Below are positions 1 to 8,083 of a stretch of DNA of 64,000 bases, piece by piece. Source of the stretch: Chitinophaga filiformis (GTDB lineage: Bacteria > Bacteroidota > Bacteroidia > Chitinophagales > Chitinophagaceae); the NCBI RefSeq assembly GCF_021646545.1, contig NZ_JAKIRP010000008.1:1-64000 (forward strand), given 5' to 3'. A program made the position numbers and the translations under genes. Position 1 is the stretch's first letter. The number at the start of each line of letters is the position of its first letter. The notes under the pieces are model-generated. The model was not told the DNA's origin and did no database searches. It was given only the letters and a program-made list of their open reading frames with translations.

Positions 1-123
1 TTTGCCGCCGACTTCCTTCAGATTCCACCTCGCGGTGGACACCCTTGTCTTGAGCTAGCGATTCCTACTATCAAGGCTCGCGGAGGACTTACACCTCTTA
101 GTTTATGAACATGCCGGGCGCAC
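1..123 (-). mobile_element. Group IIC intron, 5' end (domain I), runs off window
   Basis: Read on the minus strand from 123, the sequence begins GTGCGCCCGGCATG, a group II intron 5' end of the GUGYG type. It continues with GGTGTAAGTCCTC, CAAGGGTGTCC, GGTGGAATCTGAAGGAAG and GGCGGCAAA, in the order I remember for domain I of the Oceanobacillus iheyensis group IIC intron. Only the first ~123 nt are inside the window, so the reverse transcriptase ORF and domains II-VI would lie to the left. The hairpin at 130-147 ends seven bases before the intron, and the bases TTGT immediately precede it. Class C introns typically insert just after terminator-like hairpins. Confidence 0.88.
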
Positions 124-129
124 AACACA

Positions 130-147
130 CAGCTCCTAACGGAGCTG
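130..147 (-). terminator. Hairpin just upstream of group IIC intron (likely insertion target)
   Basis: CAGCTCC and GGAGCTG pair as a 7-bp stem around a 4-nt loop. On the minus strand the hairpin is followed by TGTGTTGT and then the intron 5' end. This is the kind of terminator stem-loop that class C introns recognise. No minus-strand gene is seen directly upstream, so the original terminator function is inferred. Confidence 0.55.
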
Positions 148-259
148 ATTGCAGCGAATGATACCGTTGACGTTTATACTAACTGTCGCTGCAGCCAATA
201 ATACCACCGACAGGTAGCGTTCCCCAAAAAAAGTCACCCTCATTTCTCAAATTCCCTTA

Positions 260-283
260 TTTTTGTAGTGAACAATACAAAAA
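260..283. promoter_or_regulatory. TetR operator, site 1 (upstream of the tetR gene)
   Basis: A 24-bp near-palindrome with half-sites TTTTTGTAGTGA and ACAATACAAAAA, 28 bp before the TetR start. Nearly the same sequence recurs at 907-930 in front of the dehydrogenase gene. Two copies flanking a TetR gene point to autoregulation plus control of the neighbour. Confidence 0.72.
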
Positions 284-311
284 TACTTCTCCCTGAGAAG
301 AATCTAAAGAA

Positions 312-893
312 ATGAGAGGCAGGCCCAGTATATACGACAACAAAGAAGTACTATCAAAAGCGCAGAAAGTATTCTGGGCCAAAGGTTTTACCGCCACATC
401 ACTGGAAGATATTCTCGAAGCCACGGGTCTTGGTAGTGGTAGCTTTTATCATGCTTTTAAGGGGGGCAAAAAGGAACTGTTCCGGAAAGCCATTCAACAG
501 CGAAGGGAGGCTTTTAATCAGTTTAGGGAAGAACTTGAGCATAGTAAAGCGCCAGTTGAGCTGATCAAAGACTTCTTCCGCGGCATGGCAAAAGACGATA
601 AGGAAACCCATTTATTGGGCTGTATCATCGTGAATACGGTCGTTGAAATGGCCTGTCTGGATAATGAACTGGAAGAAGAAGCCATCGCGATCCTGAAGGA
701 AGTAGAACAATTCTTTACCGTAACCATTAGAAAGGCACAAAAGAATGGTACACTGCAGAACCAGACCAGCCCTGAGATCCTTGGGCGTTACCTGATCACC
801 CTCTGGAACGGTATGAACGTTACCAGGCGTATGTACCCAGATCAAAAGATCCTCACCAAACAAATTGAAATGCAGCTGGAAATCATCAGCTGA
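312..893 (+). CDS. TetR/AcrR family transcriptional regulator
   Basis: A 193-residue one-component repressor. Residues ~1-50 form the TetR-type helix-turn-helix, with the typical GFTATSLEDILEATGLGSGSFYHAF pattern in part: the second helix region reads TSLEDILEATGLGSGSFYHA. The rest is the helical ligand-binding domain, where CII near residue 105 lies in the segment HLLGCIIVNTVVE common to this subgroup. The ATG sits 28 bp after a palindromic operator (260-283), and a second copy lies between this gene and the next (907-930). It probably represses itself and the short-chain dehydrogenase at 980 and is released by a small reactive or xenobiotic ligand. The ligand cannot be read from sequence. 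Confidence 0.92.
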   Translation: MRGRPSIYDNKEVLSKAQKVFWAKGFTATSLEDILEATGLGSGSFYHAFKGGKKELFRKAIQQRREAFNQFREELEHSKAPVELIKDFFRGMAKDDKETHLLGCIIVNTVVEMACLDNELEEEAIAILKEVEQFFTVTIRKAQKNGTLQNQTSPEILGRYLITLWNGMNVTRRMYPDQKILTKQIEMQLEIIS

Positions 894-906
894 TTTTTTT
901 TGACCA

Positions 907-930
907 TTTTTGTAGTGATCAATACAGAAA
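907..930. promoter_or_regulatory. TetR operator, site 2 (upstream of the SDR gene)
   Basis: The half-sites TTTTTGTAGTGA and TCAATACAGAAA form a 24-bp near-palindrome that matches the site at 260-283 at all but a few positions. It lies 49 bp upstream of the dehydrogenase ATG and 13 bp after the tetR stop, so the dehydrogenase probably has its own TetR-controlled promoter. Confidence 0.72.
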
Positions 931-979
931 TAATCAAGATACTCATCATGGCATATTAAACGCTGGAATATAAATACTT

Positions 980-1774
980 ATGGATTTACAATTGAAATTA
1001 AAGACTGCCTTTGTCAGTGGCTCGACACAAGGCATCGGCTTTGCTATTGCTAGACAATTACTGGCTGAAGGTGCAAAGGTGATCATCAATGGAAGGACGC
1101 AGGAAAAGATCGATCTGGCCCTGAGAAAACTGAAACAGGAGATTCCCGGAGCAGAAGTATCAGGGATAGCGGCCGACTTTGCGGATCCGGAAGAAGTGGA
1201 TCATCTGCTGGAGGCATTACCAGCTATTGACATCCTCGTGAATAACGTAGGTATTTTTGATCTCAGGCCGTTTTTTGACACAAAAGACAGTGACTGGACA
1301 AAGTTCTTCGAGGTGAATGTAATGAGCGGGGTGCGCCTGTCAAGGGCCTTATTACCTAAGATGCTGGAGCGGAAATGGGGACGGGTGATCTTCATCAGTA
1401 GTGAATCAGGTATCAACGTTCCTGAAAACATGATCCACTATGGGATGACTAAAACAGCCATGATTTCCGTGAGCCGTGGGCTGTCTCAACTGACGAAAAA
1501 CACCGGCGTTACCGTCAATACAATCATCGGAGGGCCTACCTATTCAGAAGGTGTGGCGGGTGCTGTGGAGCAGCTATCCGCCGCCCAGGGCCGGAATGTC
1601 GAGGATGTGAAAGCCGACCTGATAATGGCATTAAACCCTACTTCGTTATTACAGCGATTTATAGAACCGGAGGAGATTGCGCATTTGGCAGTGTATCTTT
1701 CCAGTCCTCTTTCTCTTGCTACCAATGGTGCGGCTCTGCGTGCAGACGGAGGTGTGTTGAATACGATCCTATAA
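980..1774 (+). CDS. SDR family NAD(P)-dependent oxidoreductase
   Basis: A 264-residue classical short-chain dehydrogenase. The cofactor motif SGSTQGIG is at residues 13-20, NNVG (for NNAG) at ~88-91, the catalytic serine in FISSESG near 140, and YGMTK supplies Tyr154 and Lys158. The C-terminus ends with the usual ADGG turn. It likely reduces or oxidises a carbonyl/alcohol using NAD(P)H in the cytosol. It is paired with the upstream TetR gene by a shared operator, which suggests a detoxification-type inducible enzyme. The substrate is unknown. A strong hairpin follows at 1790-1831. Confidence 0.93.
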   Translation: MDLQLKLKTAFVSGSTQGIGFAIARQLLAEGAKVIINGRTQEKIDLALRKLKQEIPGAEVSGIAADFADPEEVDHLLEALPAIDILVNNVGIFDLRPFFDTKDSDWTKFFEVNVMSGVRLSRALLPKMLERKWGRVIFISSESGINVPENMIHYGMTKTAMISVSRGLSQLTKNTGVTVNTIIGGPTYSEGVAGAVEQLSAAQGRNVEDVKADLIMALNPTSLLQRFIEPEEIAHLAVYLSSPLSLATNGAALRADGGVLNTIL

Positions 1775-1789
1775 GAAATCAGTGAACAG

Positions 1790-1831
1790 AAGACAGGCTG
1801 TCTCTTCAGAAATACCGGACAGCCTGTCTTT
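1790..1831 (+). terminator. Terminator after SDR gene
   Basis: AAGACAGGCTGTC (1790-1802) and its exact complement (1818-1830) form a perfect 13-bp stem with a 15-nt loop, 16 bp after the dehydrogenase stop. The following T-run is short, so this is a stem-dominated terminator. Confidence 0.7.
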
Positions 1832-1975
1832 AGGATATGGAAGTCCGACTAAACTGACCTACGAAAATGTTATCCAAACCAATAACAAGCCGAAACCTGA
1901 TCTTTACGCCAGTATTTTTGCTTTGACATTTGTATCTTCGCCCATCCCTTATACGAGCAGAAAACCCGGTCAACT

Positions 1976-2638
1976 ATGTTTCAGAACATTACCCTTTTTT
2001 CCAAACAGCATAATATCGTCTCAGGTCCCGCTCCGCACTGGACTCCTAAAGTAAAAATCTATTGTACCTGTGACCTGGATATAGGCTTTGGCACAATACT
2101 CAGATGGACGCATAAGAATCCTATCAAATTGACCGCTATGATCAGCTTCTATCGACAGCTGTCATTGGGGAATTGGGACGAAACACCCTGTTCATTCATC
2201 TTCAACTCATCAATAACCGTCAAATGGAAGCAGCCGCCAAACGGTAACGCTCACATACAGGTATATGCCTGGCGCAACACTTTCGGAGGCAGAGAAGAAG
2301 AATTATTGATGGAAAAGCACCTGCCACGTTACAGAGTCCGTGACTACGGCGCTGACTTTTTCCTTACTGTAATGCGCATCCTCACAATGGCAAATGCCGA
2401 CGAGATGAGTATCTTTTATGCAGAATCGATGTACAGAGAGAAAATAGATCCTCCGGCGGAATTTGAAATCGGTCAACGAGTATCGACCATTATCGGACCT
2501 AATGTCAAAACGCTACGTACCGGACATATTATATCCCGCGGTTACCATCAGAATAAGAGAACTAATTTGTATTTTCTGATGGTGGATGGCGAGGTACGGA
2601 AGAAATGGTATTTTCCTGGTGATTTGCGGCCAGCGTGA
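1976..2638 (+). CDS. Hypothetical protein, about 220 residues
   Basis: An open frame of 220 codons without a family I recognise. The composition looks like a real soluble protein: mixed alpha/beta, many aromatic residues, no signal peptide and no membrane segment. Phrases include QVYAWRNTFGGREEELL around 95-110 and a basic C-terminal part (residues 165-220, GQRVSTIIGPNVKTLRTGHI...) that resembles a small beta-barrel or SH3-like tail. The start is uncertain because the first ~50 residues are less protein-like and an internal ATG is possible. It stands alone, convergent with the esterase gene at 2786-4039. A repeat element begins directly at its stop codon. Confidence 0.6.
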   Translation: MFQNITLFSKQHNIVSGPAPHWTPKVKIYCTCDLDIGFGTILRWTHKNPIKLTAMISFYRQLSLGNWDETPCSFIFNSSITVKWKQPPNGNAHIQVYAWRNTFGGREEELLMEKHLPRYRVRDYGADFFLTVMRILTMANADEMSIFYAESMYREKIDPPAEFEIGQRVSTIIGPNVKTLRTGHIISRGYHQNKRTNLYFLMVDGEVRKKWYFPGDLRPA

Positions 2639-2644
2639 CCGGTC

Positions 2645-2697
2645 GGCATCTGTAGATGCCTCATCCGATGGAGGATAATTTCCCCCATACTGATACA
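2645..2697. repeat. Dispersed repeat, copy 1
   Basis: About 47 of 53 bases match 9296-9350. It opens with the palindrome GGCATCTGTAGATGCC and contains TCATCCGATGGAGGATAA. Read on the minus strand both copies can encode GNYPPSDEAS, and in copy 2 this is the C-terminal tail of the OsmC gene. Confidence 0.7.
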
Positions 2698-2722
2698 CCT
2701 GGACCGCTCTTTAGCGTTTGAA

Positions 2723-2770
2723 GGTCAGTATGCATAGGGCTAGATGTACTTGCCCCGATGGATACTGACC
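2723..2770. terminator. Long hairpin between convergent genes
   Basis: The arms at 2723-2740 and 2752-2770 (GGTCAGTATGCAT against ATGGATACTGACC, then GGGC against GCCC) pair almost completely around an 11-nt loop. It lies between the convergent genes ending at 2638 and 2786. No T-run follows, so terminator function is only possible; it may instead be part of the repeat element. Confidence 0.45.
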
Positions 2771-2785
2771 GGTAGCGAAATATCC

Positions 2786-4039
2786 TTACCTGGACTTCTC
2801 ATTTTGCAATTGCTCCAGTTTCTCTTTCGTTTCTGGAATTGCTTTCAGTGTTAACGCTTTTTTGAAATTCTCAATAGCTTTCGTCTTATTGCCGGTTTCA
2901 AGGTATAGGTCACCAAGGGAATCATAACAATTAGCACTATTAGGATAGTTAGTTGTATTGAGCTTAAATAAAGTTTCTGCTTTGACAAATTGTTGGTTGC
3001 GTAACATTTGGTAGCCAAGGTTGTTTACCTGATTTTCATCTGGTTTAACAGTATATCCCATTTGTTCAGACACATTCTTATAATGAGCAAGCAATACCGA
3101 ATCTAATTTAAAGCCCGGATTGTTTAATTCGCTATCGTAAATTTTCAGTTTATAAAAGTTGAAAACAAATCGAAGTGCATCATATTCGCCGATCAATCTC
3201 ACGGAAGGATGATTATCATCTTCATAATACCTGTATCTGAAACGTAACTGGTTCCGCGAGTTGTCAGAAAGGTATTTAATGAACGTAAGGTTGCTACGAA
3301 TAAGTTCGGAACGGGAACTGGTGTCTTTTTGAACAGACAATGTATCTTCTCCTTTTTCCAGACGGTTGGCCAGGGCTATATACAGTGTCTTTCCCTTATA
3401 GTTTTGAGTCGGTAATATCGTCTTTGCTTCTTTTACAACTCTTTGGTTATCCCACCACAGCGAGCCATCAAGAGAAACATATGAATTAAATAAATACGGT
3501 TTATGGAGGAAAGTGTTTGTTACTGCGAGACCTCCAAGGGAATGACCAATAAATATTTTATAAGAGGTGGTTGGATAAGTCGCATCTATATAAGGGATAA
3601 GTTCTTTTTCAATAAAAGAAATGAACTTTTCGCCATTTCCTACGGATCCGGGAAATTCTTTATCAGTGCCAGTTGTTAATTCGTTCAATCTGTTTGATTG
3701 CAGGATCCCCACCACAATTGTTGGCGGACAGAGACCTGATACGGTCATATGTTCTATAATACTCACAACAGTATTGAAGTTGTCTCTTCCATCCAATAAA
3801 TAAATCACAGGATAGTTGCCTTTGTCTTTAATTTTATTCCCGCCATTGCTATTAGGAATATGTATCCAGATTTTACGCTCCTGTGCCAGGATCTTTGAAT
3901 GAACAGATTCCTCGAACCCCGTAGTAAAAGGGCTGTTTTCCTGAGCATTGACACAGAATGAGGTGGATAGAAAGATGACAGAACATAGTAGTAACTTGAG
4001 ATAAACGTTGGCGCTGCAGCTGAGCATGTAGTGTCTCAT
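2786..4039 (-). CDS. Secreted esterase (esterase D / enterochelin-esterase-like) with C-terminal TPRs
   Basis: 417 residues. An N-terminal signal peptide ends near NAQ (residue 33). The alpha/beta-hydrolase domain (~40-300) resembles the PF00756 esterase family: YPVIYLLDG at 76-84, nucleophile motif GHSLGG with Ser167, and a candidate His in DDNHPS near 277. Residues ~335-415 carry one to two TPR units (NSANCYDSLGDLYLETGNKTKAI in part). This two-part layout is common in Bacteroidota proteins that hydrolyse ester bonds in the periplasm. The substrate could be a siderophore ester, an acylated sugar or an acyl-thioester. The gene stands alone, with a -7 promoter element about 106 bp upstream. 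Confidence 0.88.
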   Translation of the reverse strand: MRHYMLSCSANVYLKLLLCSVIFLSTSFCVNAQENSPFTTGFEESVHSKILAQERKIWIHIPNSNGGNKIKDKGNYPVIYLLDGRDNFNTVVSIIEHMTVSGLCPPTIVVGILQSNRLNELTTGTDKEFPGSVGNGEKFISFIEKELIPYIDATYPTTSYKIFIGHSLGGLAVTNTFLHKPYLFNSYVSLDGSLWWDNQRVVKEAKTILPTQNYKGKTLYIALANRLEKGEDTLSVQKDTSSRSELIRSNLTFIKYLSDNSRNQLRFRYRYYEDDNHPSVRLIGEYDALRFVFNFYKLKIYDSELNNPGFKLDSVLLAHYKNVSEQMGYTVKPDENQVNNLGYQMLRNQQFVKAETLFKLNTTNYPNSANCYDSLGDLYLETGNKTKAIENFKKALTLKAIPETKEKLEQLQNEKSR

Positions 4040-4536
4040 ATGGTATTCTCGGATTTATTTAAGCAGGTATATATTTCATGGGTTCCGGTGCCTGATGGCT
4101 CATCCCGCCTCCTTTTGAGGAGCAATCAGGATTTAGTGTAAGTACAAAGATATTTTTTTTGACAATTATTTATGGAAATTTATGTGAGCGCTTTATTAAT
4201 CCTTCCATGCCAGGTATTCCTGGAGTTATACTATTCTATATACTATCACATTGAGATTTGATCGGCTGAATACCGTTGGTCACAAGAAATGATATTGCCG
4301 CATAAAATATAAGGAACGATTTGACGTTACAATCAAAAAGTGGTGATGCTCTGAAGCTTTTTTAGCAATTGCGGTTCATTAACGCTGGATATCTTTTGTA
4401 TATTTACCTTCGATCTATATCCGGGCGACCAGTAACTTATGCAACTCACCGGCCCGCAGGAAGTTTTTAGAGGACAATAAAAATATAGGAGCGGTGTAAA
4501 GGTCCCGCCAGATTTTAAAGCAAAGAACGAAGAATA
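4040..4536. other. 497-bp intergenic region between divergent genes
   Basis: Apart from the -7 element at 4145-4152 I see no gene or strong repeat. The region is AT-rich and must contain the promoters of the divergent esterase and AraC genes. Confidence 0.6.
4145..4152 (-). promoter_or_regulatory. Bacteroidota -7 promoter element for the esterase gene
   Basis: On the minus strand the bases read TATCTTTG, a full match to TAnnTTTG, 106 bp upstream of the esterase ATG. I see no good TTTG at the -33 position. Confidence 0.45.
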
Positions 4537-5433
4537 ATGAAAGTATTTAACAACCTTGCTGCTTATAACAAATACCTTAACCTTTCAAATCCCCTGCATC
4601 CTTTAATGGACAGCAGGGTTTGTAAAGAGGCCATTCCGGGCTTTCCGAAATCCAGCGAGGAAATCCAGGTTAATTTTTTCAAGATCGCATTAAAGAAAAA
4701 TTTCACAGGTGATATAAACTACGGTAAAAGTCAATACAATACCCAAAACGGTTTGATGCTCTTTAGTGAGCCAGGGCAGGTGGTGTCATGGGATGCGCTG
4801 ACTTATTGGGACGGATATGCATTTGTTTTTCATCCCGACCTTATCAAAAAACATTCAATTGCCAGGAAGGTTAAGCTCTACAAATATTTCGGCTACGAAG
4901 TCAATGATGCCCTTTTTATGACACCAGAGGAAGAAGAAACTATTACCTGGCTGTTTACAAAAATTCATTTTGAGCTGCTTAACCGTAAAAGCAAGGCTAA
5001 TGAAGAAGTAATCCTTTCTTTGTTAAATGTTATTCTTACCTATTCGGAATTATTTTATGAGCGACAGTTTACAGATAGAGCACAACAACAAGTTTCTATT
5101 GCGTCAAAAATAAAAACGTTTCTGCAGCATCATTACAATGATTTTTCGAAGCCTGTAAAAGATGTTCCCAGTGTTTCTTCGATTGCCAATGAGCTGCATC
5201 TGTCACCCAACTATCTTACTGATCTGATACGGGCGGAAACAGGGAAAAGCACGATCAACATTATACATGAATATGTCACCGAACAGGCAGAAATATTATT
5301 GCTCCAAACCGATATGACGGTAGCTGATATTGCGTATCATCTGGGATTTCAAAATGCTCCTTATTTTTCGAAACTGTTCAAAAAAATCAGAGGAGTATCT
5401 CCCGGAGAAATAAGAAATCAGGGAAATGTATAA
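4537..5433 (+). CDS. AraC family transcriptional regulator
   Basis: 298 residues. Residues ~20-170 are a cupin-like sensing domain. The C-terminal ~100 residues hold two helix-turn-helix motifs: SVSSIANELHLSPNYLTDL and MTVADIAYHLGFQNAPYFS, followed by the signature LFKKIRGVSPGEIR. It heads a run of same-strand genes (hypothetical protein, alpha/beta hydrolase, crotonase, MDR dehydrogenase) and is the obvious candidate to activate them. The inducer is not visible from sequence. Confidence 0.94.
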   Translation: MKVFNNLAAYNKYLNLSNPLHPLMDSRVCKEAIPGFPKSSEEIQVNFFKIALKKNFTGDINYGKSQYNTQNGLMLFSEPGQVVSWDALTYWDGYAFVFHPDLIKKHSIARKVKLYKYFGYEVNDALFMTPEEEETITWLFTKIHFELLNRKSKANEEVILSLLNVILTYSELFYERQFTDRAQQQVSIASKIKTFLQHHYNDFSKPVKDVPSVSSIANELHLSPNYLTDLIRAETGKSTINIIHEYVTEQAEILLLQTDMTVADIAYHLGFQNAPYFSKLFKKIRGVSPGEIRNQGNV

Positions 5434-5536
5434 GATATTCCGCGTTTTGTATTATCAGGCAGCAGAAGCCGGGAGTACCTTTGTGAAAGCTGAGATCACA
5501 TTCACAATGTTTTTTCGAACGCAAAAGGTAAATAGT

Positions 5537-6262
5537 ATGACAGGAAAAGAACAGCTGCTTAATGAAATTCTCTCTTTCCATGGTGTTGAGAAGTGGAAAC
5601 AGTTTAAAACGATTAAAGCTCATGTTAAAATGGGCGGGATCACATGGAGTATAAAAGGTCATGAGGGTGCTACCGCCGATGTTCACTTCACCGGTAATTA
5701 TCATGCACAGGAGGCCAGGTGGCAAGGGCTCTTTGGACAGCTGAGTTCAGCATTTAGCCCTGACCGGGTTGCATTATTGGATGAAAAGAGACAGGTGATA
5801 GAGGAACTATTACATCCGTTAGAGTCGTTTGCCGGTCACACCGTAGAGACGCCATGGACACGTCCTCAACTCGTATACTTCAGTAGCTATGCTACCTGGA
5901 ATTACCTGACCGCTCCATTTAACTTCCTGTTGCCGGATATTACAATCAACGAAATTGATCCCTGGCAACAAGATGGTGAGGTCTGGAGAAGACTGGAAGT
6001 AATCTATCCTGACCATTTTGCGACACACAGCAAACGACAACTCTATTACTTTTCACAAGACGGTGAATTAAGGCGCCATGATTATTGGCCGAGAGTGCTG
6101 GGAAACAGTCCTGCAACTCAGATCATTGAGGACTATAAAGATTTTTCTGGTATTAAAATGGGAACCAAAAGAAGGATTTACATCCTCGATGAAAAAGATA
6201 ATAGTTATCTGCCAGACCCCCTGTTGGTTTCAATAGATGTCATTGATGTACAGTTTCAATAA
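5537..6262 (+). CDS. Hypothetical protein (conserved-looking, about 241 residues)
   Basis: I do not recognise a named family. The chosen start is the ATG at 5537 (MTGKEQLLNEILSFHG), because it follows a purine-rich AAAAGG and gives a protein-like N-terminus. An upstream ATG at 5426 overlaps the AraC stop and would add 37 residues of poor quality. The body is rich in beta-strand-like stretches (VKMGGITWSIKG, ADVHFTGNY, LVYFSSYATWNYL, RRLEVIYPDHFATHSKRQLYYF), reminiscent of LolA/LppX-like barrel-forming proteins that measure a lipid-like ligand, but no signal peptide is present. It sits between AraC and an alpha/beta hydrolase and is probably co-transcribed with the latter. Confidence 0.75.
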   Translation: MTGKEQLLNEILSFHGVEKWKQFKTIKAHVKMGGITWSIKGHEGATADVHFTGNYHAQEARWQGLFGQLSSAFSPDRVALLDEKRQVIEELLHPLESFAGHTVETPWTRPQLVYFSSYATWNYLTAPFNFLLPDITINEIDPWQQDGEVWRRLEVIYPDHFATHSKRQLYYFSQDGELRRHDYWPRVLGNSPATQIIEDYKDFSGIKMGTKRRIYILDEKDNSYLPDPLLVSIDVIDVQFQ

Positions 6263-6312
6263 CATTTTTCTTCAAACACTGTAAACCCGTTTATTTAAAC
6301 TATTACAACAAT

Positions 6313-7143
6313 ATGGACTTTTTTTCAAAAGCTCCCACACAATATATTGAGGTGGCGGGAGTACCGTTTGCGTATCGCCGTTTCGGTAATCCGTCAGCCA
6401 CGCCGCTCATCGGCCTGCAACATTTCACAGGCACAATGGATAACTGGGACCCTGTTATCATGAATGGCCTGGCCCGCGACCGGGAAGTGATTGTATTTGA
6501 CAATCGCGGTGTTGGAAATTCGAAAGGCGCTACACCGGAGAAAGTCGCCGATATGGCAGACGATGCCATCGCCTTTATTGACGCCATGGGCTTTACCCAG
6601 ATCGATGTTCTTGGGTTTTCTTTAGGGGGATTTATTGCGCAACAAATGGCAGTGCAACGACCGGCCTTACTGCGTAAGATAATTCTTGTTGGAACGGCGC
6701 CGCAGGGTGTGAAGGTGCTGCATTCGTTTCCTCAACTGATAGAAAGAGCGATGAAGCTGACCCCTGTGGAAAGGTTTCTGTTCATCTTCTTTACAAAGTC
6801 TGAACAAAGCCGGGCCAAGGGATTGGCAGCATTAAACCGTTTGAATGAACGTAAGGAAGACCGCGATCAGGAAACAAGTGAGGAGGCGGTGTTTGCGCAA
6901 TTGAAAGCGATCACTTCCTGGGGTACAGATCCGGTGACACTTGACATCAGCAAAATTCAGCATCCTGTATTGATCGTTCAGGGCAGCAATGATGAGATGA
7001 TGGATAGTGAAACGTCATACCTGCTTTTTAAACAATTGCCCAATGCAATATTGAGCTACTATCCCGATGCTGCACACGGTTCGTTCTTTCAGCACCCGGA
7101 TCTGTTTGTCAGTGAAGCCAGTTTCTTTCTCAACAGTTATTAA
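6313..7143 (+). CDS. Alpha/beta hydrolase
   Basis: 276 residues, cytosolic, no signal peptide. The alpha/beta-hydrolase triad is visible: Ser103 in GFSLGG, Asp227 in QGSNDEMM and His255 in DAAHGS. The oxyanion region is LQHFTG near 36-40, and FDNRGVGNS at 62-70 is typical of the family that includes haloperoxidases, dehalogenases and carbon-carbon hydrolases. It could be an esterase or lactonase acting on a small molecule. It sits between a hypothetical protein and a crotonase with gaps of 50 and 64 bp, consistent with one catabolic operon. Confidence 0.9.
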   Translation: MDFFSKAPTQYIEVAGVPFAYRRFGNPSATPLIGLQHFTGTMDNWDPVIMNGLARDREVIVFDNRGVGNSKGATPEKVADMADDAIAFIDAMGFTQIDVLGFSLGGFIAQQMAVQRPALLRKIILVGTAPQGVKVLHSFPQLIERAMKLTPVERFLFIFFTKSEQSRAKGLAALNRLNERKEDRDQETSEEAVFAQLKAITSWGTDPVTLDISKIQHPVLIVQGSNDEMMDSETSYLLFKQLPNAILSYYPDAAHGSFFQHPDLFVSEASFFLNSY

Positions 7144-7207
7144 CTGTGTCTGTATCATACACAGATAACATCCAGGAATAATCTTTAAGACAAATTAAAT
7201 TTTCACG

Positions 7208-8011
7208 ATGATTTTTACAGTACAGGAATTAAGCACGGCATATTGGAAAGTAACGATTGATAATCCACCAGTGAATGTTTTCGATCCTGAGTTTTCGAGA
7301 CAGCTCATGTCACTGATAGATCAGCTGGAAGCTAATGACGAACTGAAAGTAGTCGTTTTTGAAAGCGCCAACCCCGATTTCTTTGTAGCCCACGTAGAGT
7401 TAGTGAACATCGGAGGTTTCCCGAAAGGATTGGGTAAAACCGGACTTTCTATTTCCTGGCCTGATATCGCAAAACGTTTCGAACAGGCCGCCTTCGTTAG
7501 TATTGCATCTATTCGCGGACGGGCAAGAGGTCTGGGCAGTGAGTTTGTACAGGCGTTCGACCTTCGCTTTGCGAGCAAGGAAAAAGCCTTTTTTGCACAA
7601 CCGGAAATCGGCATCGGATCGTTTCCCGGAGGTGGTGGACTGGAACGTCTGCACCTGCTTACAGGCAAGGCAAGAGCGTTAGAAATAATATTAAGCGGCG
7701 ATGATTACGACGCAGAAACGGCGGCTTTGTACGGTTGGGTAAACCGGGCTATCCCTGATGCACAACTCGACAGTTTCGTTGATAGGCTGGCAGGCAGGAT
7801 TGCTTCATTTGACAAACCTGCCATTGTTGCCATTAAATCTATCATGAATGAGAGGGCTACACTTCCCAAAAATGAGCATATAATGGAAACTCAAACCCTC
7901 TTCTTTGAGTCGTTGCAGTGGGAGGGAAGCAGAAGAAGGGTAAAACACTTACTGGACAAAGGCTTGCAGCAATACGGCGACGTTGAGTTGAACCTTGGGG
8001 AATACCTTTAA
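7208..8011 (+). CDS. Enoyl-CoA hydratase/isomerase family protein (crotonase fold)
   Basis: 267 residues. The crotonase core is clear: NPPVNVFDPEF at ~18-28, the oxyanion-hole region ASIRGRARGLGSEF around 98-112 and PEIGIGSFPGGGGLERL around 133-150. The usual catalytic glutamates are not both obvious, since the first position is in GSEF and the second falls in SFPGGGG, so it may be an isomerase, hydrolase or other crotonase reaction. It likely acts on an acyl-CoA or similar thioester within the AraC-led operon. A hairpin terminator candidate follows its stop. Confidence 0.88.
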   Translation: MIFTVQELSTAYWKVTIDNPPVNVFDPEFSRQLMSLIDQLEANDELKVVVFESANPDFFVAHVELVNIGGFPKGLGKTGLSISWPDIAKRFEQAAFVSIASIRGRARGLGSEFVQAFDLRFASKEKAFFAQPEIGIGSFPGGGGLERLHLLTGKARALEIILSGDDYDAETAALYGWVNRAIPDAQLDSFVDRLAGRIASFDKPAIVAIKSIMNERATLPKNEHIMETQTLFFESLQWEGSRRRVKHLLDKGLQQYGDVELNLGEYL

Positions 8012-8019
8012 CTAAGAAT

Positions 8020-8053
8020 AGGCTTCGGATGATCCACGTGCTATCCGAAGCCT
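8020..8053 (+). terminator. Hairpin after crotonase gene
   Basis: AGGCTTCGGAT (8020-8030) pairs perfectly with ATCCGAAGCCT (8043-8053), an 11-bp stem with a 12-nt loop. The T-run is weak. It lies between the crotonase and dehydrogenase genes, so it may attenuate rather than end the operon. Confidence 0.55.
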
Positions 8054-8083
8054 GTAATTACAGCTTATCATAAACACGAGACA

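Larger units (their letters stand above)
2636..2773. repeat. Candidate small insertion element between 8-bp direct repeats
   Basis: TGACCGGT occurs at 2636-2643 and again at 2766-2773. Between the copies lie a 53-bp segment (2645-2697) that recurs at 9296-9350 and a long hairpin (2723-2770). The direct repeats could be a target-site duplication of a ~122-bp non-coding element, though an 8-bp match can also occur by chance. Confidence 0.4.

Noticed and set aside
1782..2054. 90-residue plus-strand ORF after the dehydrogenase
   Set aside because: It begins inside the dehydrogenase terminator hairpin, has no recognisable protein features and overlaps the start of the better frame at 1976.
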